A stretch of 64,000 nt of DNA from Paenibacillus amylolyticus. GTDB taxonomy: Bacteria > Bacillota > Bacilli > Paenibacillales > Paenibacillaceae. Both the position numbers and the translations under genes were made by a program. This document shows, piece by piece, positions 8,437 to 17,916 of this stretch (positions within the stretch are counted from its first letter, which is position 1; every line of letters begins with the position of its first letter). The notes beneath the pieces are model-generated. The model made no database searches and was not told the origin of the DNA. It saw only the letters and a list, made by a program, of their open reading frames with translations. The DNA lies in assembly GCF_001570725.1 (NCBI RefSeq), contig NZ_BCNV01000006.1:186001-250000 (forward strand), in the 5' to 3' direction.

Positions 8437-10089
8437 TTACAGCCGGAAACGCAGCAGTTCCTGATGCATCTCGGCACTAATATCACGCAGTGACTTCACC
8501 TTGATACTCGCTTCGGCGAAGGAACGTTGTTGTTCCGATGTCGAGGCGGTAATCTCTTCACTGCTGGCAGCCGACTGCTCAGTGATGGCACTGATATTTT
8601 CAATAGCCTGTTGCACCTGCGTACTGAGTTCGTTCGAGTGCTGCATCTCCTCAGCAAGCTGACGGATGCCGGTACTAATGCGCTCCACACTTCCGCGAAT
8701 GGCAGAGAAGGATTCCCGGGTCTGGCTGGTGGCTTGTTCCTGTTCCCCGAATAGCTGCATGCTCTGCGCTACCGAGTTCTTCACTTTGTCCATGGAGGCA
8801 GTGATCTCGCCCACAGCCGCGTAGATATGTTTGACCGATTGCGCAGATTGTTCTGCAAGCTTATTCACCTCGCCCGCAACAACAGCGAAGCCACGTCCGG
8901 CTTCTCCTGCACGAGCAGCCTCAATGGAGGCATTCAACGATAGCATGGTCGTCTGCTTGGCAATCTCCGATACGTATGCAGTCATCGTGGTGATTCGAAC
9001 CGCGCTGTCTTCCAATTCCCGCACCGTTTGTTCTACCTCGGACATTGCCAGACGATTCACTTCGGCCAGACGGAGTTGTTCTGCGACGGCTTTATTGCCT
9101 TCTTCAACAGTAGTTAATACTTCACGACCATCGATCACGGATTGTGAAGTGGCCTCCAGATTACTGTTGAAGGTAGACTGCATTTTGTCCACGACCATCA
9201 CCGTTTCACTCAGATCCTCAGCAATCTTTTGACTGCCAATTGATAGTTCTTCCGTGGTACGGGATACTTGCTGCACAATCGCTTGGGCCGTATCGTTGCC
9301 ACGATCAATGTCTTGCGCCATCAGATCTACACGGTGACCTGCTGCACCAATGGATTGAATAATGCCACGGATATTATGAGTCATGATACCGAAGGAGCGG
9401 CTCAGGTCATCAAGTTCATCTTTGCCCCGAGCTTCTGGTAATTGTCCGGTAAGGTCACCATCCGCAATTTGTCCTGCTGCGTCTTTGAGCGTACGAATAC
9501 GCTTGGCGATCTGACGTGAAGTATACATATTGAACAGCATCACCGCGACGAGCAATATGATGGCTCCACCGAGAGCGATTTGCCACGTTTGCTGGATATC
9601 ACGTTCCAAATCAACGGTATATTGATCATATCGATCCCGAGTTATTTCATCCAACGAATAGATATCATTCTGTATACCCCGAACCCGAGTGCTATACCGT
9701 TTCGCTTCCGCCCCGTCCATCTCTGTCATGGCCGCGGTTGCTCCCTGACTCAGAGCAGTGAGTTTTATCTGGATGGACTGAATAAGCTGCAACTGCTGAT
9801 CCGTTTCAAGTAATCCGTCCGTAAGCTCCTGAATCATCGTTTGACCTTCGTCCAGCAAGCGGAGCACTGTGTCCTGATTTCCTGCTGTCATGGAGAACGA
9901 ATAGACATCCAGCGCCTGCTGGGTCTGAATCTGATTGGCATTTAGTTCACTTACCTTGAGCATGGCAGGTACCAGATTTTGATTTTTGGCATTCATGCCG
10001 AGCAATTCCGTGATGATAAAGGCTACCAGCGCAAGGCATAGAAGTAGCGAGATTAGAGCATTAAGTATCAGTTTTCCCTGTAGTTTCAT
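8437..10089 (-). CDS. Methyl-accepting chemotaxis protein
   Basis: 550 residues. TM1 spans about residues 9-30, a helical periplasmic-type sensor follows (31-170), and TM2 (about 170-190) leads into HAMP (TSRQIAKRIRTLKDAAGQIADGD, split here as 190-212). The signalling domain contains the hairpin-tip sequences EIAKQTTMLSLNASIE and AGRGFAVVAGEVNKLAEQS. The sensor resembles a four-helix-bundle type rather than Cache. It lies 26 bases downstream of a BMP-type binding lipoprotein on the same strand, which suggests the lipoprotein may present a ligand to this receptor. Confidence 0.93.
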   Translation of the reverse strand: MKLQGKLILNALISLLLCLALVAFIITELLGMNAKNQNLVPAMLKVSELNANQIQTQQALDVYSFSMTAGNQDTVLRLLDEGQTMIQELTDGLLETDQQLQLIQSIQIKLTALSQGATAAMTEMDGAEAKRYSTRVRGIQNDIYSLDEITRDRYDQYTVDLERDIQQTWQIALGGAIILLVAVMLFNMYTSRQIAKRIRTLKDAAGQIADGDLTGQLPEARGKDELDDLSRSFGIMTHNIRGIIQSIGAAGHRVDLMAQDIDRGNDTAQAIVQQVSRTTEELSIGSQKIAEDLSETVMVVDKMQSTFNSNLEATSQSVIDGREVLTTVEEGNKAVAEQLRLAEVNRLAMSEVEQTVRELEDSAVRITTMTAYVSEIAKQTTMLSLNASIEAARAGEAGRGFAVVAGEVNKLAEQSAQSVKHIYAAVGEITASMDKVKNSVAQSMQLFGEQEQATSQTRESFSAIRGSVERISTGIRQLAEEMQHSNELSTQVQQAIENISAITEQSAASSEEITASTSEQQRSFAEASIKVKSLRDISAEMHQELLRFRL

Positions 10090-10115
10090 GTGCGTACCTC
10101 CTCGAATCCGATGGG

Positions 10116-11129
10116 TTATTGATCAAGCGTAATTTTGATTTGACCGGAAGAGATCTGTGTTTTCAGATCTTCGAAGGTTTTCTGCTGTTCATCACTGAGC
10201 GTGATATTATGTAGTGCGGTCAGGCCCACGGCGTTCTCCGCCAACCCCTCCACGATTTCCTTTTGAGGGAAGGCATGATTGTTTTGAATAAACGAGTTAA
10301 CGGCATTATAGATGGATACATCCACATTTTTCAGCATGGACGTAAGAATGGCTTTTTCCGCCAAAAAGAATTGATCGGTATCTACACCTATGGCGTATTT
10401 CCCTAATTTCTGAATCTCCGTCAGTGCACCCACGCCTGTGAGACCGGCAGCTACATAGATGACGTCAGCGCCCTTGTCCTGGATCATCTGTGCAGCGAGT
10501 TGTTCACCCAGATCGGCATTCCCGAAGTCCCCTGCGTAGACGACATCAACGGTTGCATCCGGCTTGACAGCAAGAACACCTTGCTCAAAACCCTGCTCGA
10601 AATTACGAAGGACCGGTATCTCCATTCCACCAAGGAAACCAACATGATCCTCCGTTGAAGCCATAGCGGCAATAACGCCTGCCAGATAACTTCCTTCTTC
10701 CGCCCGGAATGAAATGGAGGCAATGTTAGGCAGTTCGGACTGACTATCAATCATGAGGAACTGTTGATCAGGATATTTGGCTGCAACCTTCTCCATATCC
10801 GCTTGGACCGTATCGCTGAGGCCGATGATCAGATCGAATTTGGCTTCTGCAAACTCCTCAAAAGCAGCTTCAGCGGTTAAATTGCCGCCCGGTTCACGAT
10901 AGTCAAAGACAATGCTTTTCTCGTCTCTGGCCTGAACCAGTCCATCAAAAGCAGCATCATTAAAAGAACGGTCTCCCAGACCCACTTCGGTAAGTACGAT
11001 CCCGACTTTTGTTCTTGTGTCTGTTACCGTTGTTGTATTATTGGCTGAACAAGCCCCTAGGATCAGTACTGTCAGGATCATCATTAATGTGAGACCTAGA
11101 CCTGCGCGTCTGTTCTTGTTTGTTTTCAT
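10116..11129 (-). CDS. BMP-family substrate-binding lipoprotein
   Basis: About 337 residues. A lipoprotein signal peptide ends at the lipobox LILGAC. The mature part has the BMP/Med fold signature: KVGIVLTEVGLGDRSFNDAAFDGL, then DLIIGLSDTVQADMEKVA and EGSYLAGVIAAMA. Family members bind purine nucleosides for BmpA/NupN-type ABC importers. I chose ATG at 11129 because GAGGG precedes it and it starts a canonical signal peptide; the frame is open 24 codons further. No ABC ATPase or permease genes are adjacent. The downstream neighbour is a chemoreceptor, so a sensing role is plausible. Confidence 0.88.
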   Translation of the reverse strand: MKTNKNRRAGLGLTLMMILTVLILGACSANNTTTVTDTRTKVGIVLTEVGLGDRSFNDAAFDGLVQARDEKSIVFDYREPGGNLTAEAAFEEFAEAKFDLIIGLSDTVQADMEKVAAKYPDQQFLMIDSQSELPNIASISFRAEEGSYLAGVIAAMASTEDHVGFLGGMEIPVLRNFEQGFEQGVLAVKPDATVDVVYAGDFGNADLGEQLAAQMIQDKGADVIYVAAGLTGVGALTEIQKLGKYAIGVDTDQFFLAEKAILTSMLKNVDVSIYNAVNSFIQNNHAFPQKEIVEGLAENAVGLTALHNITLSDEQQKTFEDLKTQISSGQIKITLDQ

Positions 11130-11493
11130 GTGTGGTACCCTCATTTCTGTAGTCGCATTTTTCTGATTTGAATTGTTCTTCAGCTCTAGGGAAATACGCA
11201 TATATGGATGACACGTGTGGTGAGGATTTCCCTTTATCTATATCGGACAGAAAGGTACGGTGTTTTATGGTATGTAGTGAAAATTTACGAAAATCTAAAT
11301 ATGTTTCATGATTTATACATTAGTTTTACATTTCTCTGGTTAAAAGGGTGCATGAATAACTACAGTATGTTGTTTACTGACGTTAAAAGTCGAAAAAAGA
11401 CACAACAGCGATGACTTGAATCATCGCTGTTGTGTCTTAGAATAGCATCCTATGGATCATAGGACGAACATCCCTATAAAAATGACGCGAGTT
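11130..11493. other. Intergenic region between the BMP gene and ggt
   Basis: It holds the leader of the BMP gene and the terminator of the leftward ggt gene. A 68-codon rightward frame (11208-11414) has no ribosome site or recognisable product and runs into the terminator stem. Confidence 0.6.
11393..11438 (-). terminator. Rho-independent terminator of ggt
   Basis: An 18-bp perfect stem (AAGACACAACAGCGATGA and its complement, 11397-11414 and 11421-11438) is followed on the minus strand by a run of Ts. Confidence 0.9.
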
Positions 11494-13104
11494 TTACCAA
11501 GCTGCAATCGAGCCATCCGCTCGGGTTTCCGTACCCCCGCATAATACGCCATTGTTCGGGTTGCGCCAGATGATCTGACCGCGTCCAAACTGGGATGGAT
11601 CGAGCGCCACTTGAATATCATGTCCCTTGCGGGTGAGTGCCTGTGCAATGTGCTGTGGGAAGCCAGGTTCCACGAGAATCGTTTTGCCCTTCGTCCACTG
11701 CCAGCGTGGAGAGTCCAGTGCGGCCTGGGGATTCAGGTGATAATCGATCGTATTCATGACCACCTGCACATGACCCTGCGGCTGCATGAAACCGCCCATG
11801 ACACCGAATGGCCCAATCGCTTCGCTGCCGCGGGTGAGGAACCCCGGAATGATGGTGTGATAGGTTCGTTTACCCGGCTCCAAGGCGTTTGCATGATTCG
11901 GGTTCAGTGAGAAATTATGTCCGCGATTCTGCAATGCAATGCCTGTCCCCGGAACGACGAGTCCAGATCCGAAGCCCATGTAGTTACTCTGGATAAAGGA
12001 AACCATGTTGCCTTGACCGTCAGCCGTAGCCAGATAGACCGTTCCACTTGCTCGTGGATCGCCTGCCTCAGGTGCACGTGCGGTATCACCAATGAGTTTG
12101 CGCCGTTCTTCAGCGTATGCCTCGGACAGCAGTTCCTCCACCGTCACGCCCATTTTACGTTCTTCGGTAATATATTTCTCCCCATCGGCAAATGCCAGCT
12201 TCATGGCTTCCAGTTGCTGATGATACGCGAGAACGGATTCTTTCTCGTCAAACTCGTAACCTTTCAACAGATTAAGCGCCGCGAGAGCAATCAGCCCTTG
12301 TCCATTCGGTGGGATTTCCCATACATCGTATCCGCGATAGGAGACAGAGATGGGATCAACCCACTCGGGCTGGAATGCTGCCAGATCTTCGCGAGTCAGA
12401 TAACCACCGTGTTCTGCCATAAAGGAATGAATGCGTTCCGCCAGTTCCCCTTCGTAAAAGTCTCGCGCTTCGCTCTCGCCAATCTGGCGCAAAGTCGCCG
12501 CATGATCCGGCGAGCGCCACATCTCTCCAGCTGCGGGAACACGCCCGCCGGGAGCAAATGTCTCAAACCACGCACGCCCTGCCTTCGCATCACCCTGGCG
12601 TGCATAGATCTCGGCTGCCCTTGCCCAGTGGCGGGCCAGCCCAGGCGCAAGCGGGTAACCTTCCTCCGCATAGCGGATGGCCGGTTCCAGCGCTTCCGCC
12701 AGCGTGAGCCGCCCGAAACGGCGGCTCAGCTCAGCCCAACCCGCCGGTGCGCCAGGCACCGTCACCGGAACAACCCCAAGCTTCGGCATCTCCGTATGGC
12801 CTGCCGCTTGAAGCGCCTCAATGGATATGCCCTGAGGCGCAGGGCCGCTGGCATTCAGGCCATGCAGTTTGCCCTCGGTCCAGACGAGGGCAAAAGCATC
12901 GCCGCCAATGCCATTGGACGTAGGCTCCAGCACGGTGAGTGCTACCGCAGTTGCAATGGCGGCATCAATGGCGTTGCCGCCTTTTTTCAAAACATCCAAA
13001 CCGGCTTGTGCAGCCAGTGGCTGTGACGTGGCGACCATGCCTTGTTTCGCATACACAGGCACGCGATAAGACGGGTACGGTTGGTAGAGTGGATCGAAGT
13101 TCAT
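11494..13104 (-). CDS. ggt: Gamma-glutamyltransferase family protein
   Basis: About 536 residues from ATG 13104 (AAGGAG 12 bases upstream); the frame is open to 13224. Family features include GMVATSQPLAAQAG, LKKGGNAIDAAIAT, EPTSNGIGGDAFA, the ASGTVYLATAD strand that carries the candidate catalytic Thr at the autocleavage site, and GFGSGLVVPGTGIALQNRG. Members are N-terminal nucleophile hydrolases that cleave gamma-glutamyl bonds. There is no signal peptide, so this is the cytosolic GGT-like subgroup. It lies 153 bases downstream of an SDR gene on the same strand, with a long hairpin in its leader. Confidence 0.9.
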   Translation of the reverse strand: MNFDPLYQPYPSYRVPVYAKQGMVATSQPLAAQAGLDVLKKGGNAIDAAIATAVALTVLEPTSNGIGGDAFALVWTEGKLHGLNASGPAPQGISIEALQAAGHTEMPKLGVVPVTVPGAPAGWAELSRRFGRLTLAEALEPAIRYAEEGYPLAPGLARHWARAAEIYARQGDAKAGRAWFETFAPGGRVPAAGEMWRSPDHAATLRQIGESEARDFYEGELAERIHSFMAEHGGYLTREDLAAFQPEWVDPISVSYRGYDVWEIPPNGQGLIALAALNLLKGYEFDEKESVLAYHQQLEAMKLAFADGEKYITEERKMGVTVEELLSEAYAEERRKLIGDTARAPEAGDPRASGTVYLATADGQGNMVSFIQSNYMGFGSGLVVPGTGIALQNRGHNFSLNPNHANALEPGKRTYHTIIPGFLTRGSEAIGPFGVMGGFMQPQGHVQVVMNTIDYHLNPQAALDSPRWQWTKGKTILVEPGFPQHIAQALTRKGHDIQVALDPSQFGRGQIIWRNPNNGVLCGGTETRADGSIAAW

Positions 13105-13129
13105 CAGGTTGTTCAGCTCCTTGTCGCAA

Positions 13130-13225
13130 GATGTCAGGTTCCGGTATAACCGGATCATACTCCTAACCCTCTTCGCAACCGGACAACCGATATCCTGCCT
13201 CACCTGCCAAATCCAACCTGACATC
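13130..13225 (-). promoter_or_regulatory. Long-range hairpin in the ggt leader
   Basis: On the minus strand GATGTCAGGTT (13225-13215) pairs perfectly with AACCTGACATC (13140-13130), closing a loop of about 74 bases that holds a smaller CCGGTTATACCGG hairpin. The lower strand of the stem ends about 10 bases before the AAGGAG ribosome site of ggt. It could be a regulatory leader. No known riboswitch class was recognised. Confidence 0.45.
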
Positions 13226-13257
13226 AGTTGACGATATCACCCACATTCCACACTAGC

Positions 13258-14157
13258 CTATGTCGTTACCATATCGCCGCCATTCACATGAATGCATTCA
13301 CCTGTGACGTAAGATGAATCGCGGGAGGCGAGATAGACGTAAGCTGCCGCCAGTTCGTAAGGCTGGCCAGCCCGACCCATAGGCGTCTCCGTTCCAAATA
13401 CCTGCACATCTTCAGCGGAGAAACTGGCAGGAATGAGTGGTGTCCAGATGGGTCCGGGGGCAACGGAGTTCACACGGATTCCCTGTGCAGCAAGCGATTG
13501 GGCGAGTACACGAGTCAGCGATACGACGGCTCCTTTGGTAGAAGAGTAGTCGATCAGTTGGGTGTTGCCTTTATATGCCGTAATGGAAGCTGTATTGATG
13601 ATGGAGGCACCTCTGCACAGATGGGGGAGAGCGGCCTGGATCAGAAAGAAATAGGCAAACACATTTGTCTGAAAGGTGTGATACAGCTGCTCTTCCGTAA
13701 TATCAACAATGCTTGGCTGCACATACTGTACGCCATGGTTGTTAACCAGAATATCGATCTTCCCATAGGTTTCCATCGTTGTTCGAATGACAGCCTCACA
13801 GTTTTTCTTTAGGCGGAGATCAATCTCGATCAACAGACAGCGCTGTCCCAGTTCCTCAATCCGCTCGCGAGTCCTTTCGGCATCTGTTACTTCATATAGA
13901 TAAGCAATGACGATATCCGCACCTTCCTTGGCAAAAGCGATGGCTGTCGCCCGGCCGATTCCACTGTCACCACCTGTGATAATCGCAACTTTGTCTTGGA
14001 GTTTGCAACTGCCGATATAAGCAGGATCTTCGCTAATGGGTTCAGGCACCATCAGGGTTTCCAGACCGGGTTGCTGGTCCTGATGCTGGGGTGGGAATGC
14101 CAGCTTTTGCTCTTTACACACCGTTTTCTCACCATAAAAAGGGTAGACAGGGTTCAT
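13258..14157 (-). CDS. SDR-family oxidoreductase, general-stress YhdF/YhxC type
   Basis: 299 residues. A 50-residue N-terminal extension, with FPPQHQDQQPGLE and MVPEPI as in YhdF/YhxC proteins, precedes the Rossmann domain. The cofactor loop is TGGDSGIGRA. The catalytic Tyr-x-x-x-Lys is in DYSSTKGAVVS, with Ser in INTASITAY. The usual NNAG motif is NNHG here. A strong AGGAGG site precedes the ATG. Substrates of this subgroup are poorly known; several are part of stress regulons and spores. Confidence 0.88.
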   Translation of the reverse strand: MNPVYPFYGEKTVCKEQKLAFPPQHQDQQPGLETLMVPEPISEDPAYIGSCKLQDKVAIITGGDSGIGRATAIAFAKEGADIVIAYLYEVTDAERTRERIEELGQRCLLIEIDLRLKKNCEAVIRTTMETYGKIDILVNNHGVQYVQPSIVDITEEQLYHTFQTNVFAYFFLIQAALPHLCRGASIINTASITAYKGNTQLIDYSSTKGAVVSLTRVLAQSLAAQGIRVNSVAPGPIWTPLIPASFSAEDVQVFGTETPMGRAGQPYELAAAYVYLASRDSSYVTGECIHVNGGDMVTT

Positions 14158-14244
14158 GTGCTAAACATCCTCCTCGAACGTTCATTGATACGGATAAACT
14201 ATGCATTCGCCCAGAAGAAGGTGCGAGGGGAGGCAGCAGAGCTG

Positions 14245-14272
14245 TTGTTTTTTGCACAAAATATACCATAAT
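14245..14272 (+). promoter_or_regulatory. Candidate promoter of fosB
   Basis: TTGTTT (14245-14250) and CATAAT (14267-14272) are separated by 16 bases, 40 bases before the fosB start. Confidence 0.45.
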
Positions 14273-14312
14273 AAGGATAGGTCCTTAAATTGATGGAGGT
14301 GTCAGGAGCCAC

Positions 14313-14732
14313 ATGAATATTCAGGGAATTAATCATTTGTGCTTTTCCGTATCCAATCTGGAGCGGTCCATTACCTTTTTTGAACAGGCTCTCGGTGCTC
14401 AGATTCAGGTGAAGGGACGCAAACTGGCGTATTTTGAGCTTGCCGGTCTGTGGATCGCCCTGAATCAGGAGGATGTTATTCGCAACTATACGGAACGAAC
14501 CTATACCCATATTGCATTTACCGTGACAGAAGAGGAGTTCGACGCATCTGTGCAGCAGCTGCGAGCAGCTGGGGCGGACATTCTTCCCGGAAGGCCCAGA
14601 GATCCGCGGGATGCGTTATCTGTTTATTTTACCGATCCGGATGGTCATCTGTTTGAACTGCATACAGGTACGATGAAGCAAAGGCTGGATTATTATCGCG
14701 ATGACAAAGCTCATATGATCTTTTATCCGTGA
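14313..14732 (+). CDS. fosB: Metallothiol transferase FosB (fosfomycin resistance)
   Basis: 139 residues, the usual length. It is a VOC-fold enzyme with metal ligands His8 (GINHLCF), His66 (YTHIAFT) and Glu115 (FELHTG), and the FosB hallmark TDPDGHLFELHTGT followed by LDYYRDDKAHMIFY. FosB opens the fosfomycin epoxide by adding a thiol, usually bacillithiol, in the cytoplasm. It is a single gene with its own upstream promoter, divergent from the SDR gene. It is probably intrinsic, since base composition matches the surroundings and no mobile element is near. Confidence 0.95.
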   Translation: MNIQGINHLCFSVSNLERSITFFEQALGAQIQVKGRKLAYFELAGLWIALNQEDVIRNYTERTYTHIAFTVTEEEFDASVQQLRAAGADILPGRPRDPRDALSVYFTDPDGHLFELHTGTMKQRLDYYRDDKAHMIFYP

Positions 14733-14779
14733 GTTTGAGATAAAAATGGGGAGATTCGGAATTATAACTCACATATCTA

Positions 14780-14807
14780 TTGTCTAAACATTGTCATTAC
14801 CTATAAT
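14780..14807 (+). promoter_or_regulatory. Candidate promoter of the second S9 peptidase
   Basis: TTGTCT (14780-14785) and a perfect TATAAT (14802-14807) are spaced by 16 bases, 66 bases before the start codon. Confidence 0.6.
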
Positions 14808-14872
14808 ATGGACAAATGGTACCTTAATTTACCAATGTTAAATTCATTGGTTCAATTCCAAGGAGGTTTGTC

Positions 14873-16684
14873 ATGATTCAGTTCCCTAAACCGGATGTCG
14901 AGCAATATTTTCAGACGTACCGAATTTCGCATTTTGCCGTATCGGCCGACGAGAAACGTTTGTTCATGGACAGCAATCTGAACGGTCAGCCAAATATTTG
15001 GGCGATGGATTTGCCCGGAGGGTACCCGTATCCTTTAACGTACTTGAATCAGAGCAGTCAATTTATTAAAGCAGACCCGCAAGGACGTCATCTTCTTACC
15101 GCGTTTGATCGGGATGGTGACGAGAACTATCATCTCTATGCACTTAAGCCAGAGGGTGGTGTTCCACTGCCTGTGGTTCCGGCAGAGCCGAATGATCGCT
15201 GTTATTTCTCTGAGTTGTCCGAGGATGGACAACGTCTCTATTATGTCACCAGCGCGGGTAATCCGAACTATCTGAATTCACGCCGCATCGATCTGGAGAC
15301 AGGTGAAGATGAACTGTTATACAGTGGAGAAGAGGTTACGAGCAGCCTGGTTGCTGTAAGTCCTGACGAGAAGAGTTATGTCATTTTAAAAATGTATTCA
15401 AATACGTATCAGACAGCTCATCTGTATCGTAACAATGAAGAAATGGTGATTCTGCCAGCCTCAGAGCGGCAGAGTCAGGTATCCGATCTGATTTTCGCAG
15501 ATGACAATCGCCTTCTGCTGATCACTAATGATGACTCATCATACTCATATGTGGCTGAGTACCGTATCGATTCCGGCGAGTTCCGTCCATTGTGTAAAAT
15601 TGAAGGGGAAGATGTGGAGAACATCCGCTGGCATCAGGCTTCCGAGACCTTATATTTCTGGACACTTACAGGGCCGGAGAATCGTATGTACGTATTGGGT
15701 AAAAATTCCGATGAGCCTCGGCGCATAGAGATGCCGCTGGATACAATTGAGCAGGTGACTGTTACGAAGGCAGGTAATGTATATATTCTGGGGCGTGGAG
15801 CAATCCTGCCGCATAACATTTATCGCAAAGTGGCAGGTGCTGAATCCTGGGAGCCGCTGACTGCCAATCGGGTAACCGGACTGGACCCAAGTGATCTCGT
15901 GTACCCTGACGTCATTCGGTATAACTCCTACGACGGACTGGAGATTGAAGCGCTTTTGTTCAAAGCAAAGCCTGAGCAGGCCAATGGTTACACGGTATTT
16001 TGGCCGCATGGTGGGCCGCAGGCATCGGAAGCGAAGTTTTTCCGGCCAATGTTCCAGATGATGCTCGCTCAGGGCTATCATATCTTTGCACCGAACTTCC
16101 GTGGCAGTACCGGATATGGTGCGGAATTCGTCAAATTGGTTGAGCGAGATTGGGGCGAAGGCCCAAGACTGGACTGTGTTGCCGGAATTAACTGGCTGTT
16201 TGATCAGGGAATTACCTCGTCGGAGCGGTTGTTTGTGGTAGGTGGAAGTTACGGTGGATACATGACCCTGCTACTAGCAGGGCGCCATCCGGAGCTGTTC
16301 CGAGCCGCGGTCGATATTTTTGGGCCGAGCAACCTGTTCACATTCCTGGAATCCGTGCCGGAAGACTGGAAGCCGATGATGGATAACTGGCTGGGTGATC
16401 CGATCCGTGACCGCGAACGCCTAACGAAGGATTCACCGATTACGTATCTGGATCAGATGGTAAACCCGATGCTGGTCATTCAGGGAGCCAATGATCCAAG
16501 AGTCGTGAAGGCTGAATCCGATCAGATCGTGGCTGCGCTTCAGTCAAAGGGGCTGGATGTGGAATACATCGTTCTGGACGATGAGGGCCATGGTTTCTCC
16601 AGAAAGACAAACGAGATTCTCGTGTATCGCCGGATGTTGGAGTTTTTGCAGAAACATCAGGAGTCACCCGTCGCACAGGCTTAA
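14873..16684 (+). CDS. S9-family peptidase (acylaminoacyl-peptidase-like)
   Basis: 603 residues: a WD/TolB-like propeller (about 1-340) followed by an alpha/beta-hydrolase domain. The triad is Ser459 (VGGSYGGYM), Asp541 (GANDPRV) and His573 (DDEGHGFS), with HGGP near 382 for the oxyanion hole. AAGGAGG lies 8 bases upstream of the ATG. It has no signal peptide. Compared with the S9 protein at 3.3-5.0 kb, it has the more canonical GGSYGGY nucleophile elbow and a stand-alone promoter and terminator. It probably degrades oligopeptides in the cytosol. Confidence 0.92.
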   Translation: MIQFPKPDVEQYFQTYRISHFAVSADEKRLFMDSNLNGQPNIWAMDLPGGYPYPLTYLNQSSQFIKADPQGRHLLTAFDRDGDENYHLYALKPEGGVPLPVVPAEPNDRCYFSELSEDGQRLYYVTSAGNPNYLNSRRIDLETGEDELLYSGEEVTSSLVAVSPDEKSYVILKMYSNTYQTAHLYRNNEEMVILPASERQSQVSDLIFADDNRLLLITNDDSSYSYVAEYRIDSGEFRPLCKIEGEDVENIRWHQASETLYFWTLTGPENRMYVLGKNSDEPRRIEMPLDTIEQVTVTKAGNVYILGRGAILPHNIYRKVAGAESWEPLTANRVTGLDPSDLVYPDVIRYNSYDGLEIEALLFKAKPEQANGYTVFWPHGGPQASEAKFFRPMFQMMLAQGYHIFAPNFRGSTGYGAEFVKLVERDWGEGPRLDCVAGINWLFDQGITSSERLFVVGGSYGGYMTLLLAGRHPELFRAAVDIFGPSNLFTFLESVPEDWKPMMDNWLGDPIRDRERLTKDSPITYLDQMVNPMLVIQGANDPRVVKAESDQIVAALQSKGLDVEYIVLDDEGHGFSRKTNEILVYRRMLEFLQKHQESPVAQA

Positions 16685-16730
16685 GTTGAGCGGGGTTTCA
16701 TCGTTGATCGAAATATATCGTGGTAGGACG

Positions 16731-16768
16731 AAAACCGCCAGAGATCATCATTGATCTTTGGCGGTTTT
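16731..16768. terminator. Bidirectional terminator after the S9 peptidase
   Basis: A 17-base arm starting AAAACCGCCAG pairs with its near-complement around TCAT. There are T runs on both strands, and it lies between converging genes. Confidence 0.85.
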
Positions 16769-16857
16769 ATGCATTCGCCCGGATGTTGGGCGACATATAT
16801 GGAAGTATACATACGTAAGTTTGGAAGGCCGATATCCGTTGAGCACCCTGTCTAAAT

Positions 16858-17895
16858 CTAATCATCCAGTAATGCAAGAATTGAATCAATGGACTGCTCT
16901 GCCCACTGTGCAAAAGGCAGGTCGGCTGCCCACGTCACTTGTCCTGTCGCTTTGGCTTCACCCCACCACAAGATACGTTGATAGAGCAGATGCACGCTGA
17001 GACGTGCACGGAAGTGCTGACATTTCTCCACATCTGCTGCACAGACCAGATCCCGGTAGCGGCGAAGGAACTGTGCGGCCAGTTCTGGCTTACCCTCACG
17101 GACATACCTGGTGGACATTTTGGTCAAGTCGGCTGTGCCGTCTCCGAAATAGGCAGTTGTGAAATCGAACAGACCACTAATTTGCCAGTCTGAAGAAGGA
17201 TCATCCTTTTTTTGAACTAGCACATTCTCGACCTTGAAGTCTCCCATGACAAACCCGGGAACAGCTTTGGACCGAAATGCCGGTTCCGCATTCTTGAATT
17301 GCTCGTCCACCCACTGCACATCTTTATCCGTAATCACCGAGTACTGTTCAGCATCATGTAACCAGTGGCGGATAGTTCCGTACAACCAGTCCAGATAATC
17401 GCCTGCAAAGGAAACAATCTGCTTCGCTACAGGATCATATTCCCCAGCATCAGGCACCTTCCAGCGGTGCAGTTCAGCCAAAGTATGGGCAAACATACAG
17501 GCGATCTCTTCCTGATCTTGCTGTGACAGTGAGATCTGGAATGCTGGATCATACAGGTGATTCCCCGGCAGGCGCGGCATGATGGCATAACTCCAACCTA
17601 GAAGATTGATATCTTCATGTAATAAATAGGGGTCAGGGACGGGAATGGACGTATGCTTCGCCAGTTGTTCTACGAAGAACTTTTCTTCCTGTAATTGTCC
17701 TGAATATAACGGATTACCTTTCAGAATATACTCTCCACGGGAAGAGCGGATGAGCAGTGTTTGGCCCATAACGCCTTTATCCGTTCGTTGATAATCTTCA
17801 AGGGTTCCCAGATCATATTCATTCAGCGCATCTTGCAATGAAGCTGACGCCACTTCGCCGAGTTGATTGGAACCAAAATATATACGGGTTGTCAT
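16858..17895 (-). CDS. Aminoglycoside-phosphotransferase-fold (APH) kinase-like protein
   Basis: 345 residues. The catalytic loop is MGDFKVENVL with Asp219 and Asn224, and the metal-binding DFTTAYFGDG has Asp244. The usual His-Gly-Asp is Met-Gly-Asp here. The N-terminal lobe has LLIRSSRGEYILKG as the nucleotide-lobe strand pair. Members phosphorylate small molecules (aminoglycosides, homoserine, sugars), and the substrate cannot be told. It lies 21 bases downstream of the broken SMI1/KNR4 gene on the same strand. Confidence 0.78.
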   Translation of the reverse strand: MTTRIYFGSNQLGEVASASLQDALNEYDLGTLEDYQRTDKGVMGQTLLIRSSRGEYILKGNPLYSGQLQEEKFFVEQLAKHTSIPVPDPYLLHEDINLLGWSYAIMPRLPGNHLYDPAFQISLSQQDQEEIACMFAHTLAELHRWKVPDAGEYDPVAKQIVSFAGDYLDWLYGTIRHWLHDAEQYSVITDKDVQWVDEQFKNAEPAFRSKAVPGFVMGDFKVENVLVQKKDDPSSDWQISGLFDFTTAYFGDGTADLTKMSTRYVREGKPELAAQFLRRYRDLVCAADVEKCQHFRARLSVHLLYQRILWWGEAKATGQVTWAADLPFAQWAEQSIDSILALLDD

Positions 17896-17916
17896 ATGGC
17901 CGGACCCTCCTGGATT

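Noticed and set aside
11208..11414. 68-codon rightward frame
   Set aside because: It has no ribosome site and ends inside the terminator stem of ggt.
11917..13026. 369-codon rightward frame opposite ggt
   Set aside because: It is the antisense shadow of a well-supported gene, with a composition that mirrors it.
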